From assembly GCA_001939145.1 (NCBI GenBank), contig LSRX01000763.1, positions 178,233 to 242,232 on the forward strand: a DNA stretch of 64,000 nt. Direction: 5' to 3'. Of the stretch, positions 49,075-60,600 are shown in pieces. Made by a program: the position numbers and the translations under genes. Below the pieces are notes generated by a model. The model saw nothing but the letters and a program-made list of their open reading frames with translations. It did not search any database and was not told the DNA's origin. The number at the start of each line of letters is the position of its first letter. Within the stretch, counting starts at the first letter, position 1. The stretch is from Symbiodinium microadriaticum. Its lineage: Eukaryota > Sar > Dinophyceae > Suessiales > Symbiodiniaceae.

Positions 49075-49099
49075 ACCCTGAGTTCTAGGACATTTGCAA

Positions 49100-49194
49100 G
49101 CGGGTAGGTACAGTTATAGGAGCCTTATAGAAGGTCTTTATACCTTATAGAAGCCTTATAGAAGCCCTGTATACCCTAAACTCCCCACCTGTAG
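49100..49194 (+). repeat. 95-bp introner-like family, copy 3
   Basis: GCGGGTAGGTACAGTTATAG to CACCTGTAG, the same length and GC-AG ends as the copy at 17096. Confidence 0.7.
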
Positions 49195-49254
49195 TTTCCT
49201 TTAACTGACAGCGGACGGAAGAGGGTGCCAAGAAAGAAGCACGAAAAGCCTTAA
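49195..49254 (+). CDS. Candidate terminal exon after the 95-bp intron
   Basis: It reads FPLTDSGRKRVPRKKHEKP followed by TAA, a basic tail. An alternative acceptor at 49210-49211 gives RTEEGAKKEARKALRT. The frame choice is uncertain. Confidence 0.35.
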   Translation, partial: FPLTDSGRKRVPRKKHEKP

Positions 49255-49516
49255 GGACCCCACCTCAAGACCTGACCCCACGACCCTAACAATCCCGAAG
49301 CCCCCAAACCCAAACCCTGGCGACCTTATGATTACCATGCATCCTAACATGGAGGTCCGAAAATTTTACAGTAGTATGATCCCAATGTAGCCCTTATATT
49401 ACAGCCTGACGATAGTGCACAAAGAGCCCATGGAACCCTCATTAATACAAAGCAACTTTCGTCGAGCTCTTATACAAAACAGCTCTAATTATGTGGCCCT
49501 TGTATTGTTTGTCTAG

Positions 49517-49560
49517 GCCGCGAAGCAAACAAGTGAGGAACCAGCGGTGCCCCTGGCGCA
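49517..49560 (+). CDS. Micro-exon
   Basis: It lies between TTGTCTAG and GTTAGGGG. It reads AAKQTSEEPAVPLA and then two bases of a Gln or His codon. Confidence 0.35.
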
Positions 49561-50125
49561 GTTAGGGGTTTAGCGTGCAGGGCTGTCCTTGGTCCATCGG
49601 TGTTGTTTTTGGCATTTTTACCAGGCATTCCTCCATAGCGTAGAGGGGCTATACAGGCACTTGTCCAGGTTTTAGACGGCTGTCGTCAGGGTCTACCGGG
49701 TCGAGAAAGGGTTTGGAGGTTGTTCTTCGCTGCCTTCTCGAAGGCTTTTCGGTTCAACCCGTGGTTTGGGGTCTATAGGGTTTAGGGCAGCTTAGGGTAA
49801 TAACCCTTAACCCTAACATTATTTTATTGTGAGACCGACATGTAGGTTTCCTCTAGAGGCCAAACCCTCAGAAGCCATCGCCCTTAAGCTCTAAGGCCAA
49901 AGCTTCAACCCCTAAGCCCGAAACTCCAAGCCACAAAAAGCCAAACCCTAAACGCTCCTAACCTCTGAAACCCACAAGAAGGGCCAATGCAAGTTCAAAA
50001 GCAAAGACCGAGACTCTAACCCAAGACACCCGAGCAACAATTCTGCAACCTTCGACTCCTCATCATCCATGCTATACTCGAATCCCCAAACTTCCAGGCA
50101 CAATCCTACACTCCCAAAAAAAACT

Positions 50126-50213
50126 ATGGTTGATGATATAAATCCTGCATTACCTTAAGGACCCTAAACCATGGGAATTATTGTATATTCCTTGTTATTG
50201 GTAATGCAGGATG
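50126..50213. repeat. Inverted-repeat family A, copy 6
   Basis: GGTTGATGATATAAATCCTG on the left, GGTAATGCAGGAT on the right; the last 12 bp of the right end are lost. Confidence 0.75.
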
Positions 50214-50281
50214 GTGTCGGGTTTAAGGGTTCAGGGTGTGGAAGCCCAAGTTCTCAAGACAGTGTTTTTGCAGACCGGGCC

Positions 50282-50387
50282 ACTACCCATAGGCTCCTAA
50301 GTAGTTCCGTTTGGTGCTCTACATTTAGGATCCTACAAGGTAATCCCAAAACAGGAACTACTATGGAGCCTATGGGCCTATGGGTAG
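50282..50387. repeat. Inverted-repeat family D, copy 3
   Basis: ACTACCCATAGGCTCCTAAG on the left; the right end CTATGGGCCTATGGGTAG has a small CCTATGGG duplication. The core is inverted relative to copy 1. Confidence 0.8.
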
Positions 50388-50631
50388 CTTGCCTGCACGG
50401 AGTTGATTGAAAGAACGTTTCGGTCCAAAATCAGGCGCCCAAATCCCGCGGAACGTCTTTGAAGCCCGGCCTTAGACCCCAAAACCTTAGACCTATACCC
50501 GAAGCACCCGGAAACTTCTAAGCCCGAAAAACCTGCACCCTATAAGTCCCTATATACAGGCCCCAAACCCCTAAACCCCTAAACCCCTAAACCCCTAAAG
50601 CCCCAAGCCCGAAGCCCCAAACTCTTGCCAG

Positions 50632-50694
50632 GCGGACGCGAGCTTCCTTCAGCACACGCTTCATCTCGAGGTCGCCAAGACACTTCTGATGTGG
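50632..50694 (+). CDS. Exon island
   Basis: It lies between TCTTGCCAG and GTTGAAGG, 21 codons in phase 0. It reads ADASFLQHTLHLEVAKTLLM. It is probably helical. CCCCTAAA repeats precede it. Confidence 0.5.
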
Positions 50695-50939
50695 GTTGAA
50701 GGGATGCCCCTAAGCCCCAAACCCTAAACCCTAAACCCACTGGGGGGATTAGGAGGGTTTGAGGTATGGGTGTAGCGCTTAGAGATTAGAGGATGGTTTC
50801 GGGCTTTTTGGGGGTTTTTGGATTTTGGGTTAAGGTTTAGGGCTTATAAACCCTAAACCCTAAACTTCGATCTTGGAGCGGCCTTAATGGGACCTATGTC
50901 TGTGGTAAATTTGGGGCTTGAAGGGTTTCCGGGATTCGG

Positions 50940-52115
50940 GGTTTGGGGTGCTTTAAGAGTTCCTTTAGCACATCCTTTCAGGGTTCCTTTAAGGGGTTCC
51001 TTTAAGGGGAGCCCCATTATAGAACCCTGCAGGTCCACTAATTAAACGGAACCCGATGTTAGAGAGCCCTATAGTACCTTTAGGGGTTCCTTCAACCCTA
51101 TACAACAAACCCGAAACCACTCTTCACCGATGGATCCACACGGTGAAGAGGCGCAACTTGCCGAAACACAGGCGCTTGGCGCAGCCGGAGGAGCTGGCCA
51201 AGCAGAACCTGCGGCTGAAGCTGCGGAAGAGAGCAGCAAGAAACAGAGGGCTCCACCTCAGCCACCCTCGCACAAGGGACCTGAGAAGGAGAGCGGCAGC
51301 GGCTCTTCTGACACGGCGGCGAGGGAGCGGACAACTGGCCTTGCAGGCCAGGTGCCAGTCACTACGATGGAGAGAGCGATCCAGCTCGTAGTGGAGCAGG
51401 AGCAAGTTGGGGCGAGCCCGTATGTCCGGGACCTTGCGGGTGCGCGTGACCTCTGCCTTTCAGGAGGTCACCGGGCCAGAAATCCTGCTCCGAGGGGCAG
51501 TCGCGGACACTCAGGCAGTCCTGGCTTCAGACACCGTGCGGCAGCTGCTGCGCCGCCCCCCCCCTTGCGCGCCTCGCTCAAGCCAACATGCAGGCTGGAG
51601 CTGCGGCGGAGGCCTACGCCCGCCACAACGCCACCTTGATACGGCAGCAGCGTCATGCGGACAGCTGAACCATCCTAAACCCCTAAACCCTAAACCCTAC
51701 ACCCCTAAACCCTTAAAGCCTATAAACCCTACACCCCTAAACTTTTTGATATAAACCCTAAACCCTACGACCCTAGACCCTACATCCTTTATGGGTTTTG
51801 AGGTCCGAGGGTTTACGAGGGGAGCTCTATAGTACCTCTTAAGACCCTCAACCCTAAACCCTAAACCCTTTATAGTACCTTTAGGGGTTCCTTTAAGGGG
51901 AACCCCCTTATGGAACCCGACAGGTCCATTCAAAGGAACCCTATTATGGTTCCTTTAACCCTACAGTAAACCCTAAACCATCCTAAACCCCTAACCCCCT
52001 AAACCCGAACCCCTAAACCCCTAAACTCTAAACCCCATTACAGCACCTTTAGGGACTCCTTTAAAAGGCTTCTGGGGTCTGTTTTGAATTAAAAGCCGTA
52101 CCTTTAGGGGGTTCC
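50940..52115. repeat. Dispersed CCTTTAGGGGTTCCTTTAAG repeats flanking the 51.1-kb frame
   Basis: GGTTCCTTTAAGGGGTTCC, CCTTTAGGGGTTCCTT and AAGGGGAACCCC variants occur near 50955, 50990, 51070, 51870, 51900, 52040 and 52100, on both sides of the coding block. Related CCCTTAAAGGAGCCC motifs lie at 5280-5335. Confidence 0.6.
51130..51668 (+). pseudogene. Frameshifted Ala/Glu-rich coding block, unknown protein
   Basis: An ATG-started frame reads MDPHGEEAQLAETQALGAAG through a charged, low-complexity region and MERAIQLVVEQEQVGAS. By about 51410 the protein-like reading has moved to the next frame (EVTGPEILLRGAVADTQAVL). After nine C bases at 51556-51564 it moves again to ARLAQANMQAGAAAEAYARH, ending TGA at 51666. 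A 44-bp GT-AG intron at 51420-51463 is possible but does not restore the best frame. Either this is a decayed gene, or the C run and one more site carry sequencing errors. The family is not recognised. Confidence 0.5.
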
Positions 52116-52911
52116 TTTAAGGGTTTTGGGATCCGAGGGTCGTGCGAGGACAGCCACATCGCTGCAGCAACGGAAGCCTCGCGGTCCCCTGCGCCTTGGC
52201 CTCTTTTTTTAGTTTTTGGTACCTTTTTGGTTTCGTTTTTTTTTTTTTTTGTGGGTTTAGGGTTTCAGGTCTTTTTTTTGTACCTCTGGGGTTTCGGTTT
52301 TTGTTTTGTGTGAGGGTTGAGGGGTTATTGAGGGTTTAGGGTTTGTTGAGGGTTTGGGGTTCAGGATTGTTTGAGGGTTTAGGGTTTTGTACAAAATTGA
52401 GGGGTTCTCAGTTCTCAGGGTGCAGGATTTAGGGTTTGGTAAGGAGCTTTTGGACTAGGGCTTGGCAGGTTCGCATCATCTACAGCGAAGCCCAAAAAGC
52501 TGGAATATGGGCTTAGGAGGATTAGTGCAAAGATCCCTGCTTCTAAACCTCAAGGACATGAGGATGATAATGTTCCAACTTTCTGGCCTCTGCTATAGGT
52601 TGCCCAGTCATACCCTCATACCCCGTTTTCATTTTTGGAGATCCGTCATAAGTTGCTAATCATAGAGTTATGTTGTACTTCTAGTAGAACTGTAGTTCTA
52701 GTATAGCATACCCCTAGAAACCCTATTCCAATTATCCAGGCCACTATACTATCCTCGAAGCCCCTGCTAGATCCCAATCGTCCTCAGGAACCTCAGGTGC
52801 AGGGGATTTACACGGGTTCCTGTAAGGGTTGCTTCAAGGGATCGATAAGGGTGCCTCTTCGGAATCTGTAGGGGATTCAGGGTTTTGGGGCGAATCCCGA
52901 AACCGTGTGAG

Positions 52912-52950
52912 GAGGTGAAGACCTTCTCCCTTTTCGTCAAGTTCCACAAG
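52912..52950 (+). CDS. Micro-exon
   Basis: It lies between GTGTGAG and GTGCCAGG. It reads EVKTFSLFVKFHK in phase 0. The frame stays open on both sides for a total of about 60 codons, so the boundaries could be wider. Confidence 0.4.
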
Positions 52951-53107
52951 GTGCCAGGGTTTCAGAAACTCCGCACTCCGTTAATGGGGCTGACTGTAGG
53001 GTTCTTAGAAGCTTCGGGTAAGTTGTGCGGCAGTTTTTGTTATCGAGTTTTGCGCCATGAAATCCTATAGGATCCCGTCAACAAATCGAAAATGAGCAAA
53101 TCCTCAG

Positions 53108-53178
53108 GATACTCGGGGTGTTGACTTTGGTGTTCTGGCCGGCAAGCACACAACATGGGAGTTCCCGACAACACCATG
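53108..53178 (+). CDS. Exon island
   Basis: It opens after ATCCTCAG and reads DTRGVDFGVLAGKHTTWEFP and TTP. A GTCTGC donor lies at 53179; otherwise the frame runs on to TAA at about 53203. Confidence 0.5.
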
Positions 53179-53464
53179 GTCTGCTTACAGTTTTCTGCAA
53201 GGATAAAGTCCTACAGGTGTGTTGTCGCGTTATAAAGGGATGGGGCGTTATCATCTGGACACCTGATTGATATAATATGATAGGCCACCTTTCCTTGGGT
53301 CCTTAAATTTTTGGGATAGGGGCCAAGCAACCCTGGGTCGACATTGTAGACAGGAAGTAAGCAGGACCCTTGATTGATGCAACGACGCTGTAGTAAGAGG
53401 CCCCAAATAATCATGATTCTGCACCTTGTAAGCCCCGTGACCCGAAACCGCGCTCCACCTGGAG

Positions 53465-53562
53465 GTGGCCGGGAGTACCTGGCGACAATATGTGGATTCA
53501 ATCACGGGGGAGAGTTCGCTTTGCAGCGGAGACTGTCCAGCTGGCTGCACACAGGGAGAGGG
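53465..53562 (+). CDS. Exon island, cysteine-containing
   Basis: It opens after ACCTGGAG and reads VAGSTWRQYVDSITGESSLC, then SGDCPAGCTQG. Another frame from 53449 (REYLATICGFNHGGEFALQR) is also open. A GTCTATG donor lies at 53562-53563. Confidence 0.45.
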
Positions 53563-53773
53563 GTCTATGATAGTATAATATTATAATGGGGCTCAACATG
53601 CTGTTACAAGGTCTATCGCGGGTTTCAGAAGGGTCAACCAAAGGTTTGATGTAGGGTTAGGCATGGCTGCAGTTGATAGAGTGTTGGCAGGGCTTCGATG
53701 TTTGCCAGGGCATGAAAAGGGAATTCACTATGATTCGAACCGGTTGTCTTGCAGTGATTAGACCTTGGGGGAG

Positions 53774-53821
53774 TTTACGCTCGGGAAATACCGGAAGATG
53801 GACATGTTAGGACCTTCTCAG
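53774..53821 (+). CDS. Exon island, well bounded
   Basis: It lies between TGGGGGAG and GTGTAC, 16 codons in phase 0. It reads FTLGKYRKMDMLGPSQ. Confidence 0.5.
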
Positions 53822-53850
53822 GTGTACTCCATTCGTTGAGCCCAACACAG

Positions 53851-53956
53851 CCTTGAAGACTTCATCTCTTGGCCTGCTTTTGTTGGGGCATCCTACTATG
53901 GCGATAGTACATGGCGCCGGGAAGATGGAAGCATTCATGTCGTCCTGGTCACCTTA
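53851..53956 (+). CDS. Exon island, aromatic-rich
   Basis: It opens after CCAACACAG and reads LEDFISWPAFVGASYYGDST, then WRREDGSIHVVLVTL. A second frame (TALKTSSLGLLLLGHPTMAI) is open as well and would join 53821 only across an impossibly short 19-bp intron. The first is preferred for its composition. Confidence 0.45.
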
Positions 53957-54289
53957 GTAATCTTGGTCATCTTGCTTTCTGATATTTAGGGGTGAGGGGA
54001 TGTCGGTCATCTTGGTCGTCTTGCCCCGGTTCCTGAGACCTAAGCCCTGTTATGTAGGTCCTTGTCTGTTCCCAGGCGGATTTCCTGGATGGCCCTGCTA
54101 CCAATCGGCCCGGAACGAAGTCGAATACGTGTCCTTGCATGCAAGCTAGGTGGGGTTTGAGGTTTAGTGATTGAGGTTTCCGGGTTTAGGGTTTGGTTTA
54201 GTGGCCCTAAACCCTAAACCTTAAACCATGTTTCAATGCGTTGAGGGAGCTTGGGGGAGCTTTGGGTGTTTGATCTAGGACATTTTCAG

Positions 54290-54384
54290 GTGGGCAGCTA
54301 CCCTTATAGGAGCCTTATACGAGGTCTATGTGCCTTATAGAAGCCTTATAGAAGCCCTATATACCCTAAACTCCTCAACTGTAG
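54290..54384 (+). repeat. 95-bp introner-like family, copy 4
   Basis: It begins GTGGGCAGCTACCCTTATAG after TTTTCAG and ends CAACTGTAG. Exactly 95 bp, as in copies 2 and 3. Confidence 0.7.
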
Positions 54385-54497
54385 TTTCCTTTAATTTGAT
54401 CTCGGTCGCCCCATGGTTCCCTCATTTGCTTTGGGAGGCCCCCGTTAAGGCAGACTCGAAGAGAAAAGGTGCACTTGGCCATGCCAAGGGCTCGTAG
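54385..54497 (+). CDS. Probable terminal exon after the 95-bp intron
   Basis: It begins TTTCCTTTAATTTG, as after copy 2, and reads (x)SFNLIS, then VAPWFPHLLWEAPVKADSKR and KGALGHAKGS before TAG at 54495. The phase entering the exon is the same as at 17191. Confidence 0.45.
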
Positions 54498-54625
54498 GTG
54501 TCCGGATAAGCCCCAAGAGCCACCCCCCACAAAAAAAAAAAATCCTAACTCCGTGGCTTAGGGTTTAGGAGTTCAGGGATTAGGGCCCCAAAAGCCCTCC
54601 AAAAAACCCTAAGTCCGTGGTTTTN

Positions 54626-57600
54626 CCCTAAAAACCCACAAGCTCCGCCGAAACCCCAAAAACCCCCCAAACCCCTAAACCCTGAATGTCACTGACAACC
54701 CTAAAGCCTAAACCCCTAAACCCGAAACTGCGAGGGTGAAAACCCAAACCCACAAGCCTTGCCGAAGCCCCCAAAACCCCCACACCCCCAAACCCTAAAA
54801 ACCCACAAGCTCCGCCGAAACCCCAAAAACCCCCCAAACCCCTAAACCCTGAATGTCACTGACAACCCTAAAGCCTAAACCCCTAAACCCGAAACTGCGA
54901 GGGTGAAAACCCAAACCCACAAGCCTTGCCGAAGCCCCCAAAACCCCCACACCCCCAAACCCTAAAAACCCACAAGCTCCGCCGAAACCCCAAAAACCCC
55001 CCAAACCCCTAAACCCTGAATGTCACTGACAACCCTAAAGCCTAAACCCCTAAACCCGAAACTGCGAGGGTGAAAACCCAAACCCACAAGCCTTGCCGAA
55101 GCCCCCAAAACCCCCACACCCCCAAACCCTAAAAACCCACAAGCTCCGCCGAAACCCCAAAAACCCCCCAAACCCCTAAACCCTGAATGTCACTGACAAC
55201 CCTAAAGCCTAAACCCCTAAACCCGAAACTGCGAGGGTGAAAACCCAAACCCACAAGCCTTGCCGAAGCCCCCAAAACCCCCACACCCCCAAACCCTAAA
55301 AACCCACAAGCTCCGCCGAAACCCCAAAAACCCCCCAAACCCCTAAACCCTGAATGTCACTGACAACCCTAAAGCCTAAACCCCTAAACCCGAAACTGCG
55401 AGGGTGAAAACCCAAACCCACAAGCCTTGCCGAAGCCCCCAAAACCCCCACACCCCCAAACCCTAAAAACCCACAAGCTCCGCCGAAACCCCAAAAACCC
55501 CCCAAACCCCTAAACCCTGAATGTCACTGACAACCCTAAAGCCTAAACCCCTAAACCCGAAACTGCGAGGGTGAAAACCCAAACCCACAAGCCTTGCCGA
55601 AGCCCCCAAAACCCCCACACCCCCAAACCCTAAAAACCCACAAGCTCCGCCGAAACCCCAAAAACCCCCCAAACCCCTAAACCCTGAATGTCACTGACAA
55701 CCCTAAAGCCTAAACCCCTAAACCCGAAACTGCGAGGGTGAAAACCCAAACCCACAAGCCTTGCCGAAGCCCCCAAAACCCCCACACCCCCAAACCCTAA
55801 AAACCCACAAGCTCCGCCGAAACCCCAAAAACCCCCCAAACCCCTAAACCCTGAATGTCACTGACAACCCTAAAGCCTAAACCCCTAAACCCGAAACTGC
55901 GAGGGTGAAAACCCAAACCCACAAGCCTTGCCGAAGCCCCCAAAACCCCCACACCCCCAAACCCTAAAAACCCACAAGCTCCGCCGAAACCCCAAAAACC
56001 CCCCAAACCCCTAAACCCTGAATGTCACTGACAACCCTAAAGCCTAAACCCCTAAACCCGAAACTGCGAGGGTGAAAACCCAAACCCACAAGCCTTGCCG
56101 AAGCCCCCAAAACCCCCACACCCCCAAACCCTAAAAACCCACAAGCTCCGCCGAAACCCCAAAAACCCCCCAAACCCCTAAACCCTGAATGTCACTGACA
56201 ACCCTAAAGCCTAAACCCCTAAACCCGAAACTGCGAGGGTGAAAACCCAAACCCACAAGCCTTGCCGAAGCCCCCAAAACCCCCACACCCCCAAACCCTA
56301 AAAACCCACAAGCTCCGCCGAAACCCCAAAAACCCCCCAAACCCCTAAACCCTGAATGTCACTGACAACCCTAAAGCCTAAACCCCTAAACCCGAAACTG
56401 CGAGGGTGAAAACCCAAACCCACAAGCCTTGCCGAAGCCCCCAAAACCCCCACACCCCCAAACCCTAAAAACCCACAAGCTCCGCCGAAACCCCAAAAAC
56501 CCCCCAAACCCCTAAACCCTGAATGTCACTGACAACCCTAAAGCCTAAACCCCTAAACCCGAAACTGCGAGGGTGAAAACCCAAACCCACAAGCCTTGCC
56601 GAAGCCCCCAAAACCCCCACACCCCCAAACCCTAAAAACCCACAAGCTCCGCCGAAACCCCAAAAACCCCCCAAACCCCTAAACCCTGAATGTCACTGAC
56701 AACCCTAAAGCCTAAACCCCTAAACCCGAAACTGCGAGGGTGAAAACCCAAACCCACAAGCCTTGCCGAAGCCCCCAAAACCCCCACACCCCCAAACCCT
56801 AAAAACCCACAAGCTCCGCCGAAACCCCAAAAACCCCCCAAACCCCTAAACCCTGAATGTCACTGACAACCCTAAAGCCTAAACCCCTAAACCCGAAACT
56901 GCGAGGGTGAAAACCCAAACCCACAAGCCTTGCCGAAGCCCCCAAAACCCCCACACCCCCAAACCCTAAAAACCCACAAGCTCCGCCGAAACCCCAAAAA
57001 CCCCCCAAACCCCTAAACCCTGAATGTCACTGACAACCCTAAAGCCTAAACCCCTAAACCCGAAACTGCGAGGGTGAAAACCCAAACCCACAAGCCTTGC
57101 CGAAGCCCCCAAAACCCCCACACCCCCAAACCCTAAAAACCCACAAGCTCCGCCGAAACCCCAAAAACCCCCCAAACCCCTAAACCCTGAATGTCACTGA
57201 CAACCCTAAAGCCTAAACCCCTAAACCCGAAACTGCGAGGGTGAAAACCCAAACCCACAAGCCTTGCCGAAGCCCCCAAAACCCCCACACCCCCAAACCC
57301 TAAAAACCCACAAGCTCCGCCGAAACCCCAAAAACCCCCCAAACCCCTAAACCCTGAATGTCACTGACAACCCTAAAGCCTAAACCCCTAAACCCGAAAC
57401 TGCGAGGGTGAAAACCCAAACCCACAAGCCTTGCCGAAGCCCCCAAAACCCCCACACCCCCAAACCCTAAAAACCCACAAGCTCCGCCGAAACCCCAAAA
57501 ACCCCCCAAACCCCTAAACCCTGAATGTCACTGACAACCCTAAAGCCTAAACCCCTAAACCCGAAACTGCGAGGGTGAAAACCCAAACCCACAAGCCTTG

Positions 57601-60600
57601 CCGAAGCCCCCAAAACCCCCACACCCCCAAACCCTAAAAACCCACAAGCTCCGCCGAAACCCCAAAAACCCCCCAAACCCCTAAACCCTGAATGTCACTG
57701 ACAACCCTAAAGCCTAAACCCCTAAACCCGAAACTGCGAGGGTGAAAACCCAAACCCACAAGCCTTGCCGAAGCCCCCAAAACCCCCACACCCCCAAACC
57801 CTAAAAACCCACAAGCTCCGCCGAAACCCCAAAAACCCCCCAAACCCCTAAACCCTGAATGTCACTGACAACCCTAAAGCCTAAACCCCTAAACCCGAAA
57901 CTGCGAGGGTGAAAACCCAAACCCACAAGCCTTGCCGAAGCCCCCAAAACCCCCACACCCCCAAACCCTAAAAACCCACAAGCTCCGCCGAAACCCCAAA
58001 AACCCCCCAAACCCCTAAACCCTGAATGTCACTGACAACCCTAAAGCCTAAACCCCTAAACCCGAAACTGCGAGGGTGAAAACCCAAACCCACAAGCCTT
58101 GCCGAAGCCCCCAAAACCCCCACACCCCCAAACCCTAAAAACCCACAAGCTCCGCCGAAACCCCAAAAACCCCCCAAACCCCTAAACCCTGAATGTCACT
58201 GACAACCCTAAAGCCTAAACCCCTAAACCCGAAACTGCGAGGGTGAAAACCCAAACCCACAAGCCTTGCCGAAGCCCCCAAAACCCCCACACCCCCAAAC
58301 CCTAAAAACCCACAAGCTCCGCCGAAACCCCAAAAACCCCCCAAACCCCTAAACCCTGAATGTCACTGACAACCCTAAAGCCTAAACCCCTAAACCCGAA
58401 ACTGCGAGGGTGAAAACCCAAACCCACAAGCCTTGCCGAAGCCCCCAAAACCCCCACACCCCCAAACCCTAAAAACCCACAAGCTCCGCCGAAACCCCAA
58501 AAACCCCCCAAACCCCTAAACCCTGAATGTCACTGACAACCCTAAAGCCTAAACCCCTAAACCCGAAACTGCGAGGGTGAAAACCCAAACCCACAAGCCT
58601 TGCCGAAGCCCCCAAAACCCCCACACCCCCAAACCCTAAAAACCCACAAGCTCCGCCGAAACCCCAAAAACCCCCCAAACCCCTAAACCCTGAATGTCAC
58701 TGACAACCCTAAAGCCTAAACCCCTAAACCCGAAACTGCGAGGGTGAAAACCCAAACCCACAAGCCTTGCCGAAGCCCCCAAAACCCCCACACCCCCAAA
58801 CCCTAAAAACCCACAAGCTCCGCCGAAACCCCAAAAACCCCCCAAACCCCTAAACCCTGAATGTCACTGACAACCCTAAAGCCTAAACCCCTAAACCCGA
58901 AACTGCGAGGGTGAAAACCCAAACCCACAAGCCTTGCCGAAGCCCCCAAAACCCCCACACCCCCAAACCCTAAAAACCCACAAGCTCCGCCGAAACCCCA
59001 AAAACCCCCCAAACCCCTAAACCCTGAATGTCACTGACAACCCTAAAGCCTAAACCCCTAAACCCGAAACTGCGAGGGTGAAAACCCAAACCCACAAGCC
59101 TTGCCGAAGCCCCCAAAACCCCCACACCCCCAAACCCTAAAAACCCACAAGCTCCGCCGAAACCCCAAAAACCCCCCAAACCCCTAAACCCTGAATGTCA
59201 CTGACAACCCTAAAGCCTAAACCCCTAAACCCGAAACTGCGAGGGTGAAAACCCAAACCCACAAGCCTTGCCGAAGCCCCCAAAACCCCCACACCCCCAA
59301 ACCCTAAAAACCCACAAGCTCCGCCGAAACCCCAAAAACCCCCCAAACCCCTAAACCCTGAATGTCACTGACAACCCTAAAGCCTAAACCCCTAAACCCG
59401 AAACTGCGAGGGTGAAAACCCAAACCCACAAGCCTTGCCGAAGCCCCCAAAACCCCCACACCCCCAAACCCTAAAAACCCACAAGCTCCGCCGAAACCCC
59501 AAAAACCCCCCAAACCCCTAAACCCTGAATGTCACTGACAACCCTAAAGCCTAAACCCCTAAACCCGAAACTGCGAGGGTGAAAACCCAAACCCACAAGC
59601 CTTGCCGAAGCCCCCAAAACCCCCACACCCCCAAACCCTAAAAACCCACAAGCTCCGCCGAAACCCCAAAAACCCCCCAAACCCCTAAACCCTGAATGTC
59701 ACTGACAACCCTAAAGCCTAAACCCCTAAACCCGAAACTGCGAGGGTGAAAACCCAAACCCACAAGCCTTGCCGAAGCCCCCAAAACCCCCACACCCCCA
59801 AACCCTAAAAACCCACAAGCTCCGCCGAAACCCCAAAAACCCCCCAAACCCCTAAACCCTGAATGTCACTGACAACCCTAAAGCCTAAACCCCTAAACCC
59901 GAAACTGCGAGGGTGAAAACCCAAACCCACAAGCCTTGCCGAAGCCCCCAAAACCCCCACACCCCCAAACCCTAAAAACCCACAAGCTCCGCCGAAACCC
60001 CAAAAACCCCCCAAACCCCTAAACCCTGAATGTCACTGACAACCCTAAAGCCTAAACCCCTAAACCCGAAACTGCGAGGGTGAAAACCCAAACCCACAAG
60101 CCTTGCCGAAGCCCCCAAAACCCCCACACCCCCAAACCCTAAAAACCCACAAGCTCCGCCGAAACCCCAAAAACCCCCCAAACCCCTAAACCCTGAATGT
60201 CACTGACAACCCTAAAGCCTAAACCCCTAAACCCGAAACTGCGAGGGTGAAAACCCAAACCCACAAGCCTTGCCGAAGCCCCCAAAACCCCCACACCCCC
60301 AAACCCTAAAAACCCACAAGCTCCGCCGAAACCCCAAAAACCCCCCAAACCCCTAAACCCTGAATGTCACTGACAACCCTAAAGCCTAAACCCCTAAACC
60401 CGAAACTGCGAGGGTGAAAACCCAAACCCACAAGCCTTGCCGAAGCCCCCAAAACCCCCACACCCCCAAACCCTAAAAACCCACAAGCTCCGCCGAAACC
60501 CCAAAAACCCCCCAAACCCCTAAACCCTGAATGTCACTGACAACCCTAAAGCCTAAACCCCTAAACCCGAAACTGCGAGGGTGAAAACCCAAACCCACAA

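Noticed and set aside
53655-53780. tRNA-like motifs (TGGCTGCAGTTGATAGAG on plus, GGTTCGAATC on minus)
   Set aside because: The A-box-like and B-box-like motifs are on opposite strands, and I could not form a cloverleaf with a proper acceptor stem and anticodon loop.
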